Shown here: piece by piece, positions 48,600 to 60,737 of the stretch
Numbering within the stretch: position 1 is the stretch's first letter
Layout of the letters: each line of letters opens with the position of its first letter
NCBI RefSeq assembly: GCF_020520425.1
Contig: NC_079487.1
Span: forward strand, 50,816,719 to 50,880,718
Source of the DNA: Spinacia oleracea
Lineage: Eukaryota > Streptophyta > Magnoliopsida > Caryophyllales > Amaranthaceae
Direction: 5' to 3'
DNA: 64,000 nt
Notes under the pieces: generated by a model
The model's input: the letters and a program-made list of their open reading frames with translations, nothing else
Database searches by the model: none
Told to the model about the DNA's origin: nothing
Program-made: the position numbers and the translations under genes

Positions 48600-50489
48600 T
48601 TGATTTAATAGATGAAATTATACACTTATATTAACATAAACTCAAAAAAATTTAACTAAAATGCAAAATAACGAAACTAAAACCGCTGAATTCTTAACTA
48701 AAGCTCAAAAAAAATTAACTAATACTCCTTCCGTTCCTAAATTCTTTTAAACTAAAAACATGTAACTAGAACTCAATTTTTTTTTGAAATCCTAACTAAA
48801 ACTTCAAAAGCGATAACTTAAACTCAAAAATTCCTAACTAAAACTCAGAAAATCTTAATTGGTTCAATTGCTTAACTAATTGAATTTCAGGCTTAACTAA
48901 TTGGTATCATTGCTTAACTAATAGGTTACATTACTTGACTAATTGAATTTCAGGTTTAACTAATTAGTTATAGTGCTTAACTAATTGGTTTCATTGCTTC
49001 ACTAATTAGTTCCATTGCTTAATTAATTGGTTCAATTGCTTAACTAATTGGTTCAATTGTTTAATTAATTGGTTTCATTGATTAACTAATTGAATTTCAA
49101 ACTTAACTAATTGGTTCAATTGCTTAGCTAATTGAATTTCACGCTTAACAAATGCTTTCTTTATATTTTTAAAGTAATTAGTTCAATTTGAACCAATTAT
49201 TTTAATTGTCTAACTAATTGGTTTCATTTCTTAAGTAATTGAATTTTAGGCTTAACAAATTCTTTCTTTATATTTGTAAACTAATTGGTTTCACTGCTTA
49301 AATATTTAGTTTCATTACTTAACTAATTGGTTGCATTGCTTAACTAATTAGTTTCATTGCTTAACTAATTGGTTTCAGTGATTAACTAATTGGTCACGGC
49401 GCTTAATTAATTTGTTCCAATGATTAACTAATTGATCATAGTGTTTAACTAATTTATTTCATTGCTTAACTAATTAGTTCCAGTACTTAACTAACTGGTT
49501 TCATTGCTTAACTAATTGAATTTCAAATTAACTAAAGAGAAATTATTTTAATTACAACAAAAAATTTCATAACTACAACGAAAGTATTCTTAGCTATAAG
49601 AATTGTAATCTTAACTAAAACAAAACTATTCTTAACTAAACTCGTCATAAAATCACAACTATTTTTTAAAAAATCATATAAACCTCAAAAATTTATTGTT
49701 AACTAAAACAAATTTAATCTTAACTAAAACAACTTTATTCATAACTAAAACAAGAAATAGTTTCAACTAATACAAATTTAACTTTAACTGCAATAAATTT
49801 CTTAACTAAAACGTAATTATTCTTAACTAAAACATAATTACTCTTAACTAAAGAAAAAATTTATAACTAAATATTACAAAAGTATTGTTAACTAAAACCA
49901 ATTTAATCATTTCTAAAATACATAAAATAAATCAAGAACAATGTTGTTAGCTTGGCGGCCTTAATCTCATGCCGTTGAAGTCTGTGACAATAACTCGTGA
50001 CCTCGATCACCATGTCTTCGCATACATGAAAGGTGCACCTTGAGTACGTGTTGGTTGTGTTTATGAAAACCAATCTTCTACCAGATTTTGCAATTGTTTA
50101 AATGAAATGTTGCATTACTTAACTAATTGAAATTCATACTTAACTAATTGATTCAATTGCTTAACTAATTGATTCAATTGCTTAACTAATTGAAATTCAG
50201 GCTTAACTAATTGGTTTCATTGATTTAACTAAATCGCTCCATTGCTTAACTAATTAGTTCCATTACTTAACTAATTGGATTTCAAACTTTACTAATTGAA
50301 TTTCAGGCTTAACTAATTGGATTTAAGGCTTAATTTTTTTTTCGATTCTATTTTTTTTTCGAAATTAAAATTTTTAATTAACTAAACTAGTGTAAAAAAT
50401 AACTAAAAGTAATAAAAATCATAAATAATTGAATAACAAAATAGTTAAGGTATAAAGACAAATAGTTAAACTTTTGAGTAAAATAGTTA
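48600..50489. repeat. Minisatellite, left part
   Basis: Degenerate units of about 21 bases of the type TTAACTAATTGGTTTCATTG (about 48860-49530 and 50100-50330), interspersed with a second unit type TTAACTAAAACTCAAAAAAT (48640-48860 and 49530-49930). No coding potential. Confidence 0.85.
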
Positions 50490-50498
50490 TTAATTTTA
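50490..50498. repeat. 9-bp target duplication of the Mutator-like element, left
   Basis: TTAATTTTA, repeated exactly at 60823-60831. Confidence 0.95.
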
Positions 50499-50583
50499 GG
50501 AAAATTTGTAAATATTAATCCCACCTTTGGCCGGTTTTCTTTAATTAATCCCACCTAAGCGATATTTTTTAATAACCCCACAT
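50499..50583 (+). repeat. Left terminal inverted repeat of the MULE
   Basis: Contains two ATTAATCCCACCT motifs and TTTGGCCGG. One clear mismatch with the right end in the first 80 bases (TATTAAT versus TAATAAT). Confidence 0.95.
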
Positions 50584-51258
50584 TTAAGCCCTAACTACTT
50601 TAATTAGACCTAATTGACTGGCTACCGGCAAAAAAGTCAACGTCTATTTCGTTGACAACCAACACTTTGATTTCCCTCCTAAAATGCTTGACACGTCGGT
50701 AATTAATTGCCAACTATACTCTAGGTTTTCGAAAATTTTTTACCAAAAAAATTTACAACTCTCTCTCTTCTCTACTCTCCCGTACTTCTCTCTCCTCCAT
50801 TACTGAACCTTCAACCACAACTGTACTTCATGACATCATCTGCGAGTAACCTGTCGAAATAGGCTTCTTCATCAACGCGCAATCAATTTTCGTCCCCACA
50901 ATCGTACAATTGAGGTGTGACCTACAAACCCTAGCGTTTTTCTTCCCTGTTTTGGTAATTTTTTAATTCTTGGTTTTGCTTGATTGTTTGTTCGTAAAAA
51001 CCCTAATTTTTGCAATAATTTGGTAATTTAGTTGTGGGATGCTGGTAATTTTGGGTAATTGTGATAATTGGGGTAATTGTTGGTAATTGACGTTGAATTC
51101 GTTGAAAAGTGGAAACTTTTTGTTCTTGAATTTATTTGGGGTGGGTTAAGAAGTCTTGCTGAAAAGTGGAAACTTTTTGTTCTTGAATTTATTTGGGTAA
51201 TTGTTGAATTGATTTGAAATCTTGCTGATTTTTCCTTATTTATTTGAAAATTGTTAGG
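50584..51258 (+). promoter_or_regulatory. Presumed promoter and 5' leader of the transposase gene
   Basis: Pyrimidine-rich CTCTCTCTTCTCTACTCTCC at about 50760 looks like a plant transcript leader. A 5' untranslated intron ending TTGTTAG just before the ATG is possible but cannot be proved. No reading frame of interest. Confidence 0.4.
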
Positions 51259-54200
51259 ATGGCTGAGGGTACTCTGAAAATTTGGCATGGAGGTGTGTTT
51301 AAAAAGGTTGCTAATGGTGAGACAATCTATGAGGGAGGACGGGGTAGAACCTTTCCTGTTGATGTTGATGAGTTGTGTTGGTGGGATTTAGAAGTTTTAG
51401 CTAAGAAATGTGGGGGGTATGAGAATATCGATGGTCTTTTCTACTTGATTCCTGGGCTTAGCTTAGCAAATGGTTTGAGGAAAGTGTATGAAGATGTAGA
51501 GGTTTTGAAGATGGCTGAATTGGTGTTGAAGTACAGGTGTGTTGAGTTGTATGTATATCATGGTACTGAGTTACCAAACCAAGAAACCACAATCACATCA
51601 CCACAAAATGATGTCATGTCATCACCCAAAAAAGGTCATGCCCTGTCATCAACATCTAAGACATATCCTGCCACCTCACAAGCTACCAAAAAAGATTATG
51701 CTACCTCATCAGCTGCAAAAAAAGATGCTGCCACCTCATCAATATTACCTACAGATACCCTAGCAAACAAAAAACAGGCCCATACACCTGGAAAATCTAA
51801 AAACCCAACCAAACCACAAAAAACAAAGTCCACTCCAAAAAAATCCAGAGAATCCATCAAATCCCCCCCTCAACCTACTGAAGAAGAAATCAGCATCCCC
51901 ACCCTTGAAGCTAATGAAAATGATTTCTTAGAGAACTATGAATGGGAAGACCCCAGACCCGAGAGTCCATTGAAGTTCACAGATCTGTACTCTGACATAA
52001 GTGATGAAGATGATGATGTTGATCCGGACTTTGAGCTAGAACTTGCATCCTCTGATGGTGATGGTGATTATGTTGATAAATTGGAGAAGGAATTAGAGGA
52101 TGAGGAGATTTTAGCTGATCAGAAACTGTCAGACACAGATGAAAGTGATGAGGAGTATATTGCATCTAGGGCAAAGACGAGGAGCTGTAACAACAAGCTT
52201 GTTGAACTAGCTGAACAACTTCAAAGGGAGGCAGCTGAGGGAAAGTTAGGTGGTGTTCAGTCAGAGGCTACAACAGGAGAGGGAACTAGTGCTGCAGGGG
52301 GTTATGTGAGTGAGTACGAGGATAGTGAGGATGATATACACACGCCCCCCGATAGTGGTGATGAGGATTTGAGTTTCGGGAGGAGGAGAAGGAGAGCTGT
52401 TTTGGTAGGTGAACACACTGACTTCTCTGTGTTGAGGTGGAAAGTTGGGCAAAGGTTTCCCAACAGGGCTGCTTTCAAAGATGCAGTTGCTAAGTATGCT
52501 GTTCTACAGGGGAGAAACGTTTTCATACAGTCTAGTAACATACGTAGGCAACAAAGGGTAGGGGTGAAGTGTGTTGAAGGTTGTCCGTTCTACTTGTATG
52601 CGTCTTGGGACTCTAGGAGAGCAGTACTTGTTGTGAAGAGGGTAGAGGGTGAGCATACTTGTCATAGAAATATGAAAAAGAATCGACAGTTAAAGTCCAC
52701 TTGGGTTGCAAAACAGTTTCTCGAGGTGTTCAAGGCTAGACCCCATTGGCCAGCTAAGGAAATCATGGAGACTATAAGGAGGGCATTTAAGATTGTAGTA
52801 AAAAAGGAGTTTGCGTATAAGGTGAAGTATGCTGCACACACGTTATTACATGGTTTGATGCACGAGCATTACAAGAAAGTGGGAGGGTATGTGGCAGCCA
52901 TAAAGAACAGTAGTCCTGGTACGATGGTGGAGCTAGTGACCGATGTCAGTAAACAAGCGTTTCCACCTGTTTTCCAGAGGTTTTACACATGTTTTGAAGG
53001 ATTGCAGAGGGGCTGGAAGCAGGGTTGCAGGAAGGTGATAGCGGTTGATGCGTGTTTTCTGAAAACCTTCTTGGGTGGGCAGTTGATGAGTGCTATAGGT
53101 AGGGATGGCAATGACCAAATGTACCCTATTTCTTGGGCCGTAGTAGAGGGGGAGAATAACATGTCTTGGGAGTGGTTTTTTCTTCTGCTTCAGAGGTCCC
53201 TCGATCTAGGTGAAGGAGAGGGAATTGCTATCATCTCCGACGAGCACCAGGTTTGTTATCATCATCTTATCTAGTTGTCATTATTTGCATTTCTGATTTG
53301 GTATGTTTGTGATCTTTTATGTATGTACATCAGTCAATACAATATTACAGTGAGATGTGTTAGTATCTTGCATCTTGTTTCACCTATGATTGAACAAACA
53401 AACACTAAGCAAATGGCTATCTATTTCACCTGTCATTGAACAAACAAACAATATGCAATCTATGTGAGTTTTTGCTGCTTTGCTGCTATATTATGTCATG
53501 TAAATCAGTCAACACATCATTCCGATGAGTTGAAACGATCGTGGTCATATTTACCTAAGTTGACCTAAGTTGATTAAGAATTGCCCAATTTGCCTAACTT
53601 GATCAAAATTTGCCTAATTTGCCTAACTTTGACCAAATTTGCCTAATTAGACCTAAGTTGACCTAAGTTGATCATAATTTGCCTAATTTGCCTAAATTTG
53701 ACTAAATTTGCCTAACTTTGACTAAATTTGACCAAAATTGACTTATTTTTACCTAAGTTCAAACGATCGTCCTAAGCGATATTTTAGTTGACCTAAGTTG
53801 ATCATAATTTGCCTAATTTTACCTAATTAGACCTAAGTTGATCATAATTTCACTAATTTGCCTAATTTTGAGAAAATTTGCCTAATTTGCCTAACTTTTA
53901 CCAAATTTGACCAAATTCGACCTATTTTTACCTAAGTTCAAACGATCGTGCTAATCTTTACCAAACTTGACCTAAGTTGATCATAATTTTCCTAATTTGA
54001 CCTAATTAGACCTAATTTGCCTAATTTGACATAATTTGCCTAATTTTGACAAAATTTGCCTAATTTGCCTAACTTTTACCAAATTTGACCAAAATCGACC
54101 TATTTCTACCTAAGTTCAAACGATCGTGCTAATCTTTACCAAACTTGACCTAAGTTGATCATAATTTTCCTAATTTGACCTAATTAGACCTAATTTGCCT

Positions 54201-56627
54201 AATTTGACATAATTTGCCTAATTTGCCTAATTTTGACAAAATTTGCCTAATTTTTTACATAATTTGCCTAACTTTGACTAAATTTGACCAAAATTGACTT
54301 ATTTTTACCTAAGTTCAAACGATCGTGCTAATCTAATCTTTACCTAATTTGCCTAATTTTGACATAATTTGCCTAATTTGCCTTATTTTGACATAATTTG
54401 CCTAATTTGCCTAACTTTGACATAATTAGACCTAAGTTGACATAATTTGCCGAATTTGGACCAAAGTTGACATCTTTACCTAACTTGATCAGAATTTGCC
54501 TAATTTTACCTAATTAGACCTAAGTTGACATAATTTGATCATAATTTGCCTAATTTGACATAATTTGCCATAATTTGCCTAATTTTGACATTATTTGCCT
54601 AATTTGGACCAAAGTTGACCAAATTTGCCTAAAGTTGACCAAATTTGCCTAATTTTGACATAATTTGCTTAATTTGACCAAAGTTGACCACATTTACTTG
54701 GGTGTTTGTGTTATGTTTTGAATCTGTTCTGATTTCAGTTTGAATCTGTTTTTAATCTGTTTTAATCCTTAATTCTGTTCTACATGTACTTGGGTGTTTG
54801 TGTTATGTTTTGACTCCATTTTACATGTTTCTACTATGTTCTGAATATGTTTTCATTGATTATGTTGTAATCTTTATTAAGTTTTGAATCTGTTAAGTTC
54901 TAAACCTTTCCCCTTACCTAATTTATTATTGTTTCATATGTCCAAGGCTATATTAAATGCCGTTGCAGCAGTTCTCCCAAAGGCAGAGCATAGACACTGT
55001 GCGAGGCACATCTTTGCTCATTGGCACAAGACTTGGAAAGGTGATGAGATGAAGCTTTTATTCTGGAAAATTGCCAAGGCTTACAACCTTGCTGACTACA
55101 ATGATGCCTTGGAGGAACTCACACAGTTGAATGTCGATGCTGCCACTGCGTTTAAGGGCTACAAACCAGAGGTTTTCTGTAGAGCTTTTCTAGATACAAC
55201 AATGAAGACTGATGCCATAACATCCAACATAGCTGAAACATTCAATGGATACATCATTCAGGCAAGAACCAAACATCTGATCTTCATGTTAGAAGACATC
55301 AGAAACAACTTGATGCAAAGATTGGTGGTGAAAAGACAGCAAATGGAGAAGTCGACATCAATCCTTTGTCCAAGAATACAACAGAAGCTGGAAAAAGAGA
55401 AGGCAAAGGCTAGCAACTGTGACGTAATACCGTCAACGGATACATTGTTCAATGTCAATTATTATCTGGATCAATTGGTGGTGGATTTGGAAGCAAGGAC
55501 ATGTTCATGCAGAAAGTGGGACATGCTTGGCATTCCATGTTGTCATGCCATTGCGTGTATCTTTTTCCAAAACAAGGAGGCCGAGGAGTATGTTGATAAA
55601 TGCTACTGGAGGCAAGAATACTTAAATGCATATTCAGGTAAAATTGTTGTTTCAATAGCTAAGTTGTGTGTATTCTGTGATTTGCGTGTAACATTCTGTT
55701 TGTGTATGTGTTTGTGTGTGTGTATAGGTTCAATTCCACCCATTGATGGAGAGAGGTATTGGCCAAGGATTGAATACCACTTGGATCCTCCTCCCATCAA
55801 AATAGGGCCAGGCAGACCGAGGAGAAATAGGATCAAGGATCCCTTTGAGAACCCGAAAAAGCCTGGTCACCTATCGAGGACCGGGATAGAAATGACTTGT
55901 AGTGTGTGTCAAGTCAAAGGGCATAATAAAAGACGATGTCCTAACAGAGAGAGTGCTGTTGTTGCAGAACCAGCCCCAAAAAAACCTAGGGGTAGACCAA
56001 GGAAGGATGGTCAGCCCCCTCACTCTCGTGCTCCGTCTGTTACTGCCCCATCTACCATAAGTCAAACGACTGATTCAAGAACAAACACACCCACCTCTGC
56101 AGTTGTATCTTCTCGATTCACTCGATCAACAAATGCTCAGCTTCACTCTACTTCATGCCAACCTAGCCAACTTGGCAGAGGCGGGAGGATGATCCTAGGT
56201 GGTAGGGGTTCTAGGGGTGGAAATACTGGAAGGGGAAGGGGAAACAATGGAGGGAGGGGTAAAGAGAAAGTAAGCTTTGATTCTACATTCTAATTCTCAT
56301 TTACTCTCCCTTTTTTCTTTCTGCCTATGTTTGTGTGATGTTGTTTTCTGTTTGGCTTTTTTTTCATTCTCATTTACTTCATCAAACAGGTACCTATTGG
56401 TGTGGGAATGTATGTTGCCTCGGATGGGACTGCAAAAACAAGTGGAGGCAGAGGGAGAGGGAGAGGGAGGGGTAAAAATCAGGTATTATTTCATTAAGTT
56501 GTGGTTTGTTAACTTGCTGAAGCCTTAAGTGTCTTCACTCATTTGGTTTACTTTCGTCACATAGGTTGCAACATTTGTCGGAACACAGTCGAGCCAAGTT
56601 TCCAATGCTCATCAACCAACTCAGTAG
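51259..56627 (+). CDS. MURA-type Mutator transposase, five exons, uninterrupted
   Basis: Exons 51259-53250, 54947-55637, 55728-56269, 56390-56482 and 56565-56627 keep one frame of 1127 codons with GT...AG introns. Start ATG 51259 gives MAEGTLKIWHGG; TTG-initiated extension upstream is not needed. Order: N-terminal PB1-like region of plant MULEs; acidic linker; MuDR DNA-binding domain from about residue 395 (FPNRAAFKDAV, zinc ligands CVEGC and HTC); DDE transposase with Asp 597 (VDACFLK) and Asp 661 (ISDEHQ), third acid in exon 2; SWIM zinc finger near 850 (CSCRKWD...CCH); CCHC knuckle near 952 (CSVCQVKGHNKRRC); AT-hook RGRPRK near 982; Gly/Arg-rich tail ending FVGTQSSQVSN. It should cut and join the inverted-repeat ends in the nucleus. 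Length and domains fit an autonomous source. Exon choice is by splice signals and frame; intron 2 (90 bases) can also be read through. Confidence 0.92.
53251..54946 (+). repeat. Repeat-filled first intron of the transposase
   Basis: From about 53529 to 54700 the intron consists of AT-rich words such as TTTGCCTAATTTGAC. A landmark GTTCAAACGATCGT begins at 53757, 53936, 54114 and 54313, giving a higher-order period of about 178-199 bases. Donor CAG/GTTTGT and acceptor TCCAAG/GC bound it. Confidence 0.85.
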
Positions 56628-57582
56628 GACAAGTGAAGATGAATGAACCTACTGCCAGTAACTTGACCATTTTGTGCTGGAAATCAGAAGCTTACAGTAG
56701 CAGTAGCAGTTAGCTAACAGTAGCAGTGGCAGTCAGCTTAGCCTAATTAACTTTCAACTGTTTGGCCTTTTTTGTGTAGTTTAGAATTTAGGCCTTGAAC
56801 CAAGCTTACAGTAGCAGCAGCAAGCTTACAGTAGCAGCAGCAAGCTTACAGTAGCAGCAGCAAGCAACTTTAGAAGCCAACTCCAGTAGCGTCATTTCAT
56901 GTTTTTGTGTAGTTCAGAACAAGCAATGGCTACTTATAAGTCAACTCTGCCTACTTAAAAGTCAACTGTGGGATTTTTTGGGGTAGTTAAAAGTCAACGG
57001 TGGGATTTTTTTGGGTAGTTAAAAGTCAACTGTGGTAGTATTTTGTGTAGTTAATTGTGGCCTTCATGTTAGCAGATTTTGCAAACAACCAAGTCATATG
57101 CCATCTTTTGTGTAGTTCAGAACATGATATGGAAAATTTGTGACTTTAATTCATGCGCATTTCACAACTTACACTAGTATCATCTTCAATTTACACAAAT
57201 TATTTTAGTGGACCTATGTCGGTGCAACTAACATCCACTTATGTTCATCTAAAGTGAAATTGCACATTTTTTCATATCTTATGCTCCTATCAAACTTTGA
57301 TATTAGCATTGTCGTTTCAAGTCCACTCTCGTTCGTTTCAAGTCAACTCTTGCTCGTTCATTTCAAGTCAACTCTTGCTCGCTCGTTTAAAGTCAACTCT
57401 TGCTCGTTCGTTTAAAGTCAACTAATTGTCATAAAATTAGTTATATAAGTACGACTACGCAAATGTGTCAAAATAACTCACACTTTAAAGTCAACAACCG
57501 AACCTTGATAATTTTATTCATGGTAACATTGTCATCTACTTCAACCAAAATACAACAAGGGAAAATATCAACTTATTGTCAT
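56628..57582. repeat. Central region between the convergent MULE genes
   Basis: Three different short arrays: CAAGCTTACAGTAGCAGCAG three times at 56801-56860; units of about 30 bases around GTTAAAAGTCAACTGTGGGA at about 56946-57055; and units of about 26 bases around TTTCAAGTCAACTCTTGCTC at about 57310-57425. It would hold the 3' ends of both transcripts. No gene seen. Confidence 0.75.
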
Positions 57583-57732
57583 CTACTTCAACCAAAATAC
57601 AACAAGGGCAAAAATCACCCATGATAAATACAGAGCCATTGTACAATTCCTTTCGTTCCTTGAACTCTTCATCAACTCAATACGCATTTCGCAAAGTTCG
57701 TTCTTCATTTCATGTGCATCTTCCTCTAGATT

Positions 57733-59880
57733 CACTAGTGGAAAAAACCCCTGTTGCAGCCCCCTTGTTGAGGGGGGCATTTAAAAGCACGCCTCAACAA
57801 CCACTAAGTCAACGCGGGTCAAAGATTTTAATGAGATATCGAGGCGGGCTTCTAATTGTTCGCTTCAACAAAGTCTATTAGAGCGGGCTTTGGTGTTGTT
57901 CGCTTCAACCAAATCAAGGCTATTGGGCCGAACAATAAATGTTCGCTTCAATAGACCCGCCCAAATTAAATCAGCTCACCTGTTTGATTAGGGTTTTTAT
58001 ATCTCATTCCTTCTCTCTCCTTATTTCCTTAGCCGTTTTTTCTCTCTCTCTCCTTATTTCCTTAGATCTGATCTTTTCTCTTCTTCATTTTTTTTTTGCG
58101 ATTTCATTTTACTTATCCTCTCACATTTGCATTTAATTCCTCTCGTTCATCTTCTTAATCTCTTTCCCCTAAAAAAAACCCTTCTTAATCTATCTAGATG
58201 AATAATGTTTATGTGTTTTTTGAAACTCCGACGAAGAGTCAGATGTTAACGGCGATGGACGAGATCGTGTAGGTGGCGCCGGTGAAATTTAAACGAGTCA
58301 ATATTTCAATATGAGATGGAGACGGCGGAACTAACGAGGGGATGGCGGTGCAGAAGGCGAAACGAACGAGGAGAATGTTTTAAACGGCAAGTTTCCTCAT
58401 AATTTTCATTTTTTTTGTTTTATTTTGGATAACCTGTTGAATTTTTTAATTGTTATTCTGAATTCATTGGAAATATCTCTTGATTTTTTTAAAAAACACT
58501 TTAGGTTCTTTGATTTTCTTATTTTATGGAAATTATCGGTAATTTATTTAATTTTTCTTAATTTTATGTTTTCATTGGATTTTAGATCTAGATCGATAAT
58601 AAAACTCTAAACGGCCGATTTTGTTGGAATTACGATCCATTATATTGGATTCATCGATCACTTTTATTTTCCGCTTTAAAATTTTTTAAAAAAAATTAAT
58701 TTTACCAGTTTTTCTAAGAACTATAATTTTTATATATATATTAATTTTACCAGTTTTTTTTTCTAAGAACTTCAAATAATATGTAAAATGCATACAATCT
58801 GAAAGATATATTTAATTTTTTAATGTTTAGAATAAATTAATGTAAACCTATTTGTTCTAAATTTAATTTCTAATTTCTATGTACGTATTTGTTTTTTATT
58901 TGGTGGATCTTTTCTTATTGGTTTGTTCACTTCTTAGTTTAATCTTTATTGCTAATTGTTTTTGCAGGTTTATCAAATGGTGAAGTACCTAGATCCTCCG
59001 AATTGAAGAATACGACGTTGTCAAATTCGATGCAGGAACTCTTCAGGGATGCTCGTTACGACAATTTGACTAAGACTAATTACGCGACTAGGGTATAGTT
59101 ATGGTGGCAGGATCTCATGAGAAAATTTACATACTTGTTCAATGTAGACCTGATATGCCACCTATTAATTGCAGTAATTGCTTAAGAATTATTCACGATG
59201 AGAATCGTATAGGCCGTACTAAAAGAGGAAAAGTTATCGGCGGTCCTAATTGTTTCTTGAAGTACAGTAATCAGAGTTTCTTTGGTGGTGCAAATCACAG
59301 TTTTCTTCCCAGTTTGTTGAGTATTATTGTTGTCTTCGTATCTTCTGTGTGCCTCGCTCACGTGTAAACTCTTGACTAATGTATTCGTTTTTGTTAATTT
59401 ATTTAATAATGTATTGCTGGATAAGTTATTTAATTCAATATGAATAAAATTGTTCTTGTATTTTCCCAAAGGATTTCAAATTTTTGTCTCGGAAGTTCTT
59501 GTTATTGTTGGAATTACGATCCATTATATTGGATTCAATATCAATATGAATATGAATAATTACATTTCAAATTCCAAAACAAAAACAATAATTCAATTTG
59601 GCGAGCTAATGAGGCGGGCTTTTTAAGGGCCCCCTCAATAGACTACTCTGTTGAGGCGGGCTTTTGGTAATGCCCCCCACAACAGGTCCTTATTTTTTCC
59701 TTTAGTTTTGGGCTGTTGAGGCGGGCTTTTGAAAGCCCCCCACAACAGATGACCTGTTGAGGCGAACAAAGCCCGCCTCAACAGCTAAGTGAGCTGTTGA
59801 AGCCACGTCTGTTGAAGCGGGCCATGTTCGCCTCAATAAGCCCAAAATGCCCCCCTCAACAGGTATTTTTTCCACTAGTG
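57733..59880. mobile_element. CACTA (En/Spm-type) non-autonomous element
   Basis: Ends CACTAGTGGAAAAAA on both sides in inverted orientation, flanked by the 3-base target duplication ATT (57730-57732 and 59881-59883). Subterminal zones carry many copies of TTGAGGCGGGCTTTT and its reverse, as expected for transposase-binding sites. At 2148 bases it has no transposase gene. It carries gene-like sequence, including a DUF26 fragment. Confidence 0.93.
58968..59367 (+). pseudogene. Captured DUF26 (Gnk2-type cysteine-rich secretory protein) gene fragment
   Basis: The sequence LVQCRPDMPPINCSNCLRII shows the C-X8-C-X2-C signature of plant DUF26/Gnk2 domains and is followed by IGGPNCFLKYS, matching the usual conserved cysteine region. 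An upstream piece reads MQELFRDARYDNLT in another frame, like the helix before that motif, so the fragment is frameshifted or missplices. A plausible acceptor (TTTTTGCAG) ends at 58967, so intron-exon structure may have been captured. The tail (SLLSIIVVFVSSVCL) resembles a hydrophobic C-terminus. In host genes this domain occurs in cysteine-rich receptor-like kinases and secreted proteins. This copy is not a complete gene. Confidence 0.65.
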
Positions 59881-59883
59881 ATT

Positions 59884-60030
59884 TTCCTTTTTAATCTGCA
59901 ATTTCCTTATCTTTTCCTCCAGCAACTTTTTCTCATACTCCATCTCAGCTATAGTCGTATTAGCTTCCAAAACATGAACTTGAAGGTTGTCAACTGCATT
60001 GCTATCAGGAAGAATCCACCTGAAAAATTC
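59884..60030 (-). other. Coiled-coil coding part of the interrupted GRF gene
   Basis: Minus-strand frame with EMEYEKKLLEEKIRKLQI, rich in Glu/Lys with leucine spacing. It continues across the CACTA element into NLEEDAHEMKNELCEMRIEL at 57730 and below. The ATT duplication coincides exactly with an Asn codon. Confidence 0.7.
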
Positions 60031-60737
60031 ACACTTCGTATCCTACGATACGATTACAACAACCAAAATAATCGACCAAACCATCAGAATTTTATCAACA
60101 AAACCCAAATCAATCAAACCCACAACAAATCAATTAAACACAAATTCACCCCACAAAAATCAATTATACCCAAATTCGTTATAAAAATTGTACCTTAATT
60201 ACCCTAATTACACCTAATTGCAAAGTTCATAGACTTACTCACCCTCTACCCTAAATTCGTCAATTTTAGGGGAAACAAAATTGAGGAGATTCAGAGACCT
60301 TACCGGCCATAAAGGACAGCCATGAAACTTCATTCCAACATTAGGGCCGCGCTTAACAGTACGCACAACAGCTACATTTCCGCACTCACATATCAACGAC
60401 GGTACAATTCCTCCCTTTGAATTTGATGAAGAACCAGATCCCACAGAAAATGTGTTTAACCCAGCCATTGTAGTGGGCGAACTCTTTTTTCCAAATCCCA
60501 AAATTACAGAACAATTGAGAAAAATGGTGGAGGAGAGAATTTGAAGATGCAAAAATGGTGGAGAAATGAACCAGAGGAGCGCGAAAAAATGAGAAGGAAA
60601 GAGAAAGAGAAACCTGTTAAAAAGATAAACAAAAAAAAAATTATTAATTTTGCAACGGATATATGCCACGTAGGACATTTTACCGGATAAATCCGGTTTT
60701 TGACCTGCTAGGTTCAATAAAAGTCAATGGGTACTTA

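Larger units (their letters stand above)
57583..60468 (-). pseudogene. GRF zinc-finger, coiled-coil, membrane-anchored protein gene, split by CACTA
   Basis: Exon 1 is 60468-60304 (ATG, 55 codons). The intron has donor GTAAGG and acceptor CGTAG. Exon 2 runs 60042-59881, is interrupted by the CACTA element, and resumes at 57729 to the stop TAG 57585-57583. Without the insertion the frame is continuous, 157 residues. It has a Ser/Gly-rich start, a GRF zinc finger (CECG at 27-30, FHGCP at 48-52, CEFFRW at 59-64), a charged coiled-coil from about 84 to 138, and a C-terminal hydrophobic segment (about 140-156, LYLSWVIFALVVFW). GRF fingers bind single-stranded nucleic acid in other proteins; the tail suggests membrane insertion. 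It lies within the same inverted repeats as the transposase and points towards it. As it stands the gene is disrupted. Whether it serves transposition is not known. Confidence 0.8.

Noticed and set aside
48860..50340. Short direct repeats as possible CRISPR or coding repeats
   Set aside because: Degenerate AT-rich minisatellite with stops in all frames.
51244..51258. Upstream extension of the transposase start (MKIVR)
   Set aside because: It depends on a TTG codon; the ATG at 51259 is in good position and begins the conserved N-terminus.
51028..51288. 86-codon minus-strand frame
   Set aside because: Simple Asn/Ser-rich shadow of the repeated leader sequence upstream of the transposase.
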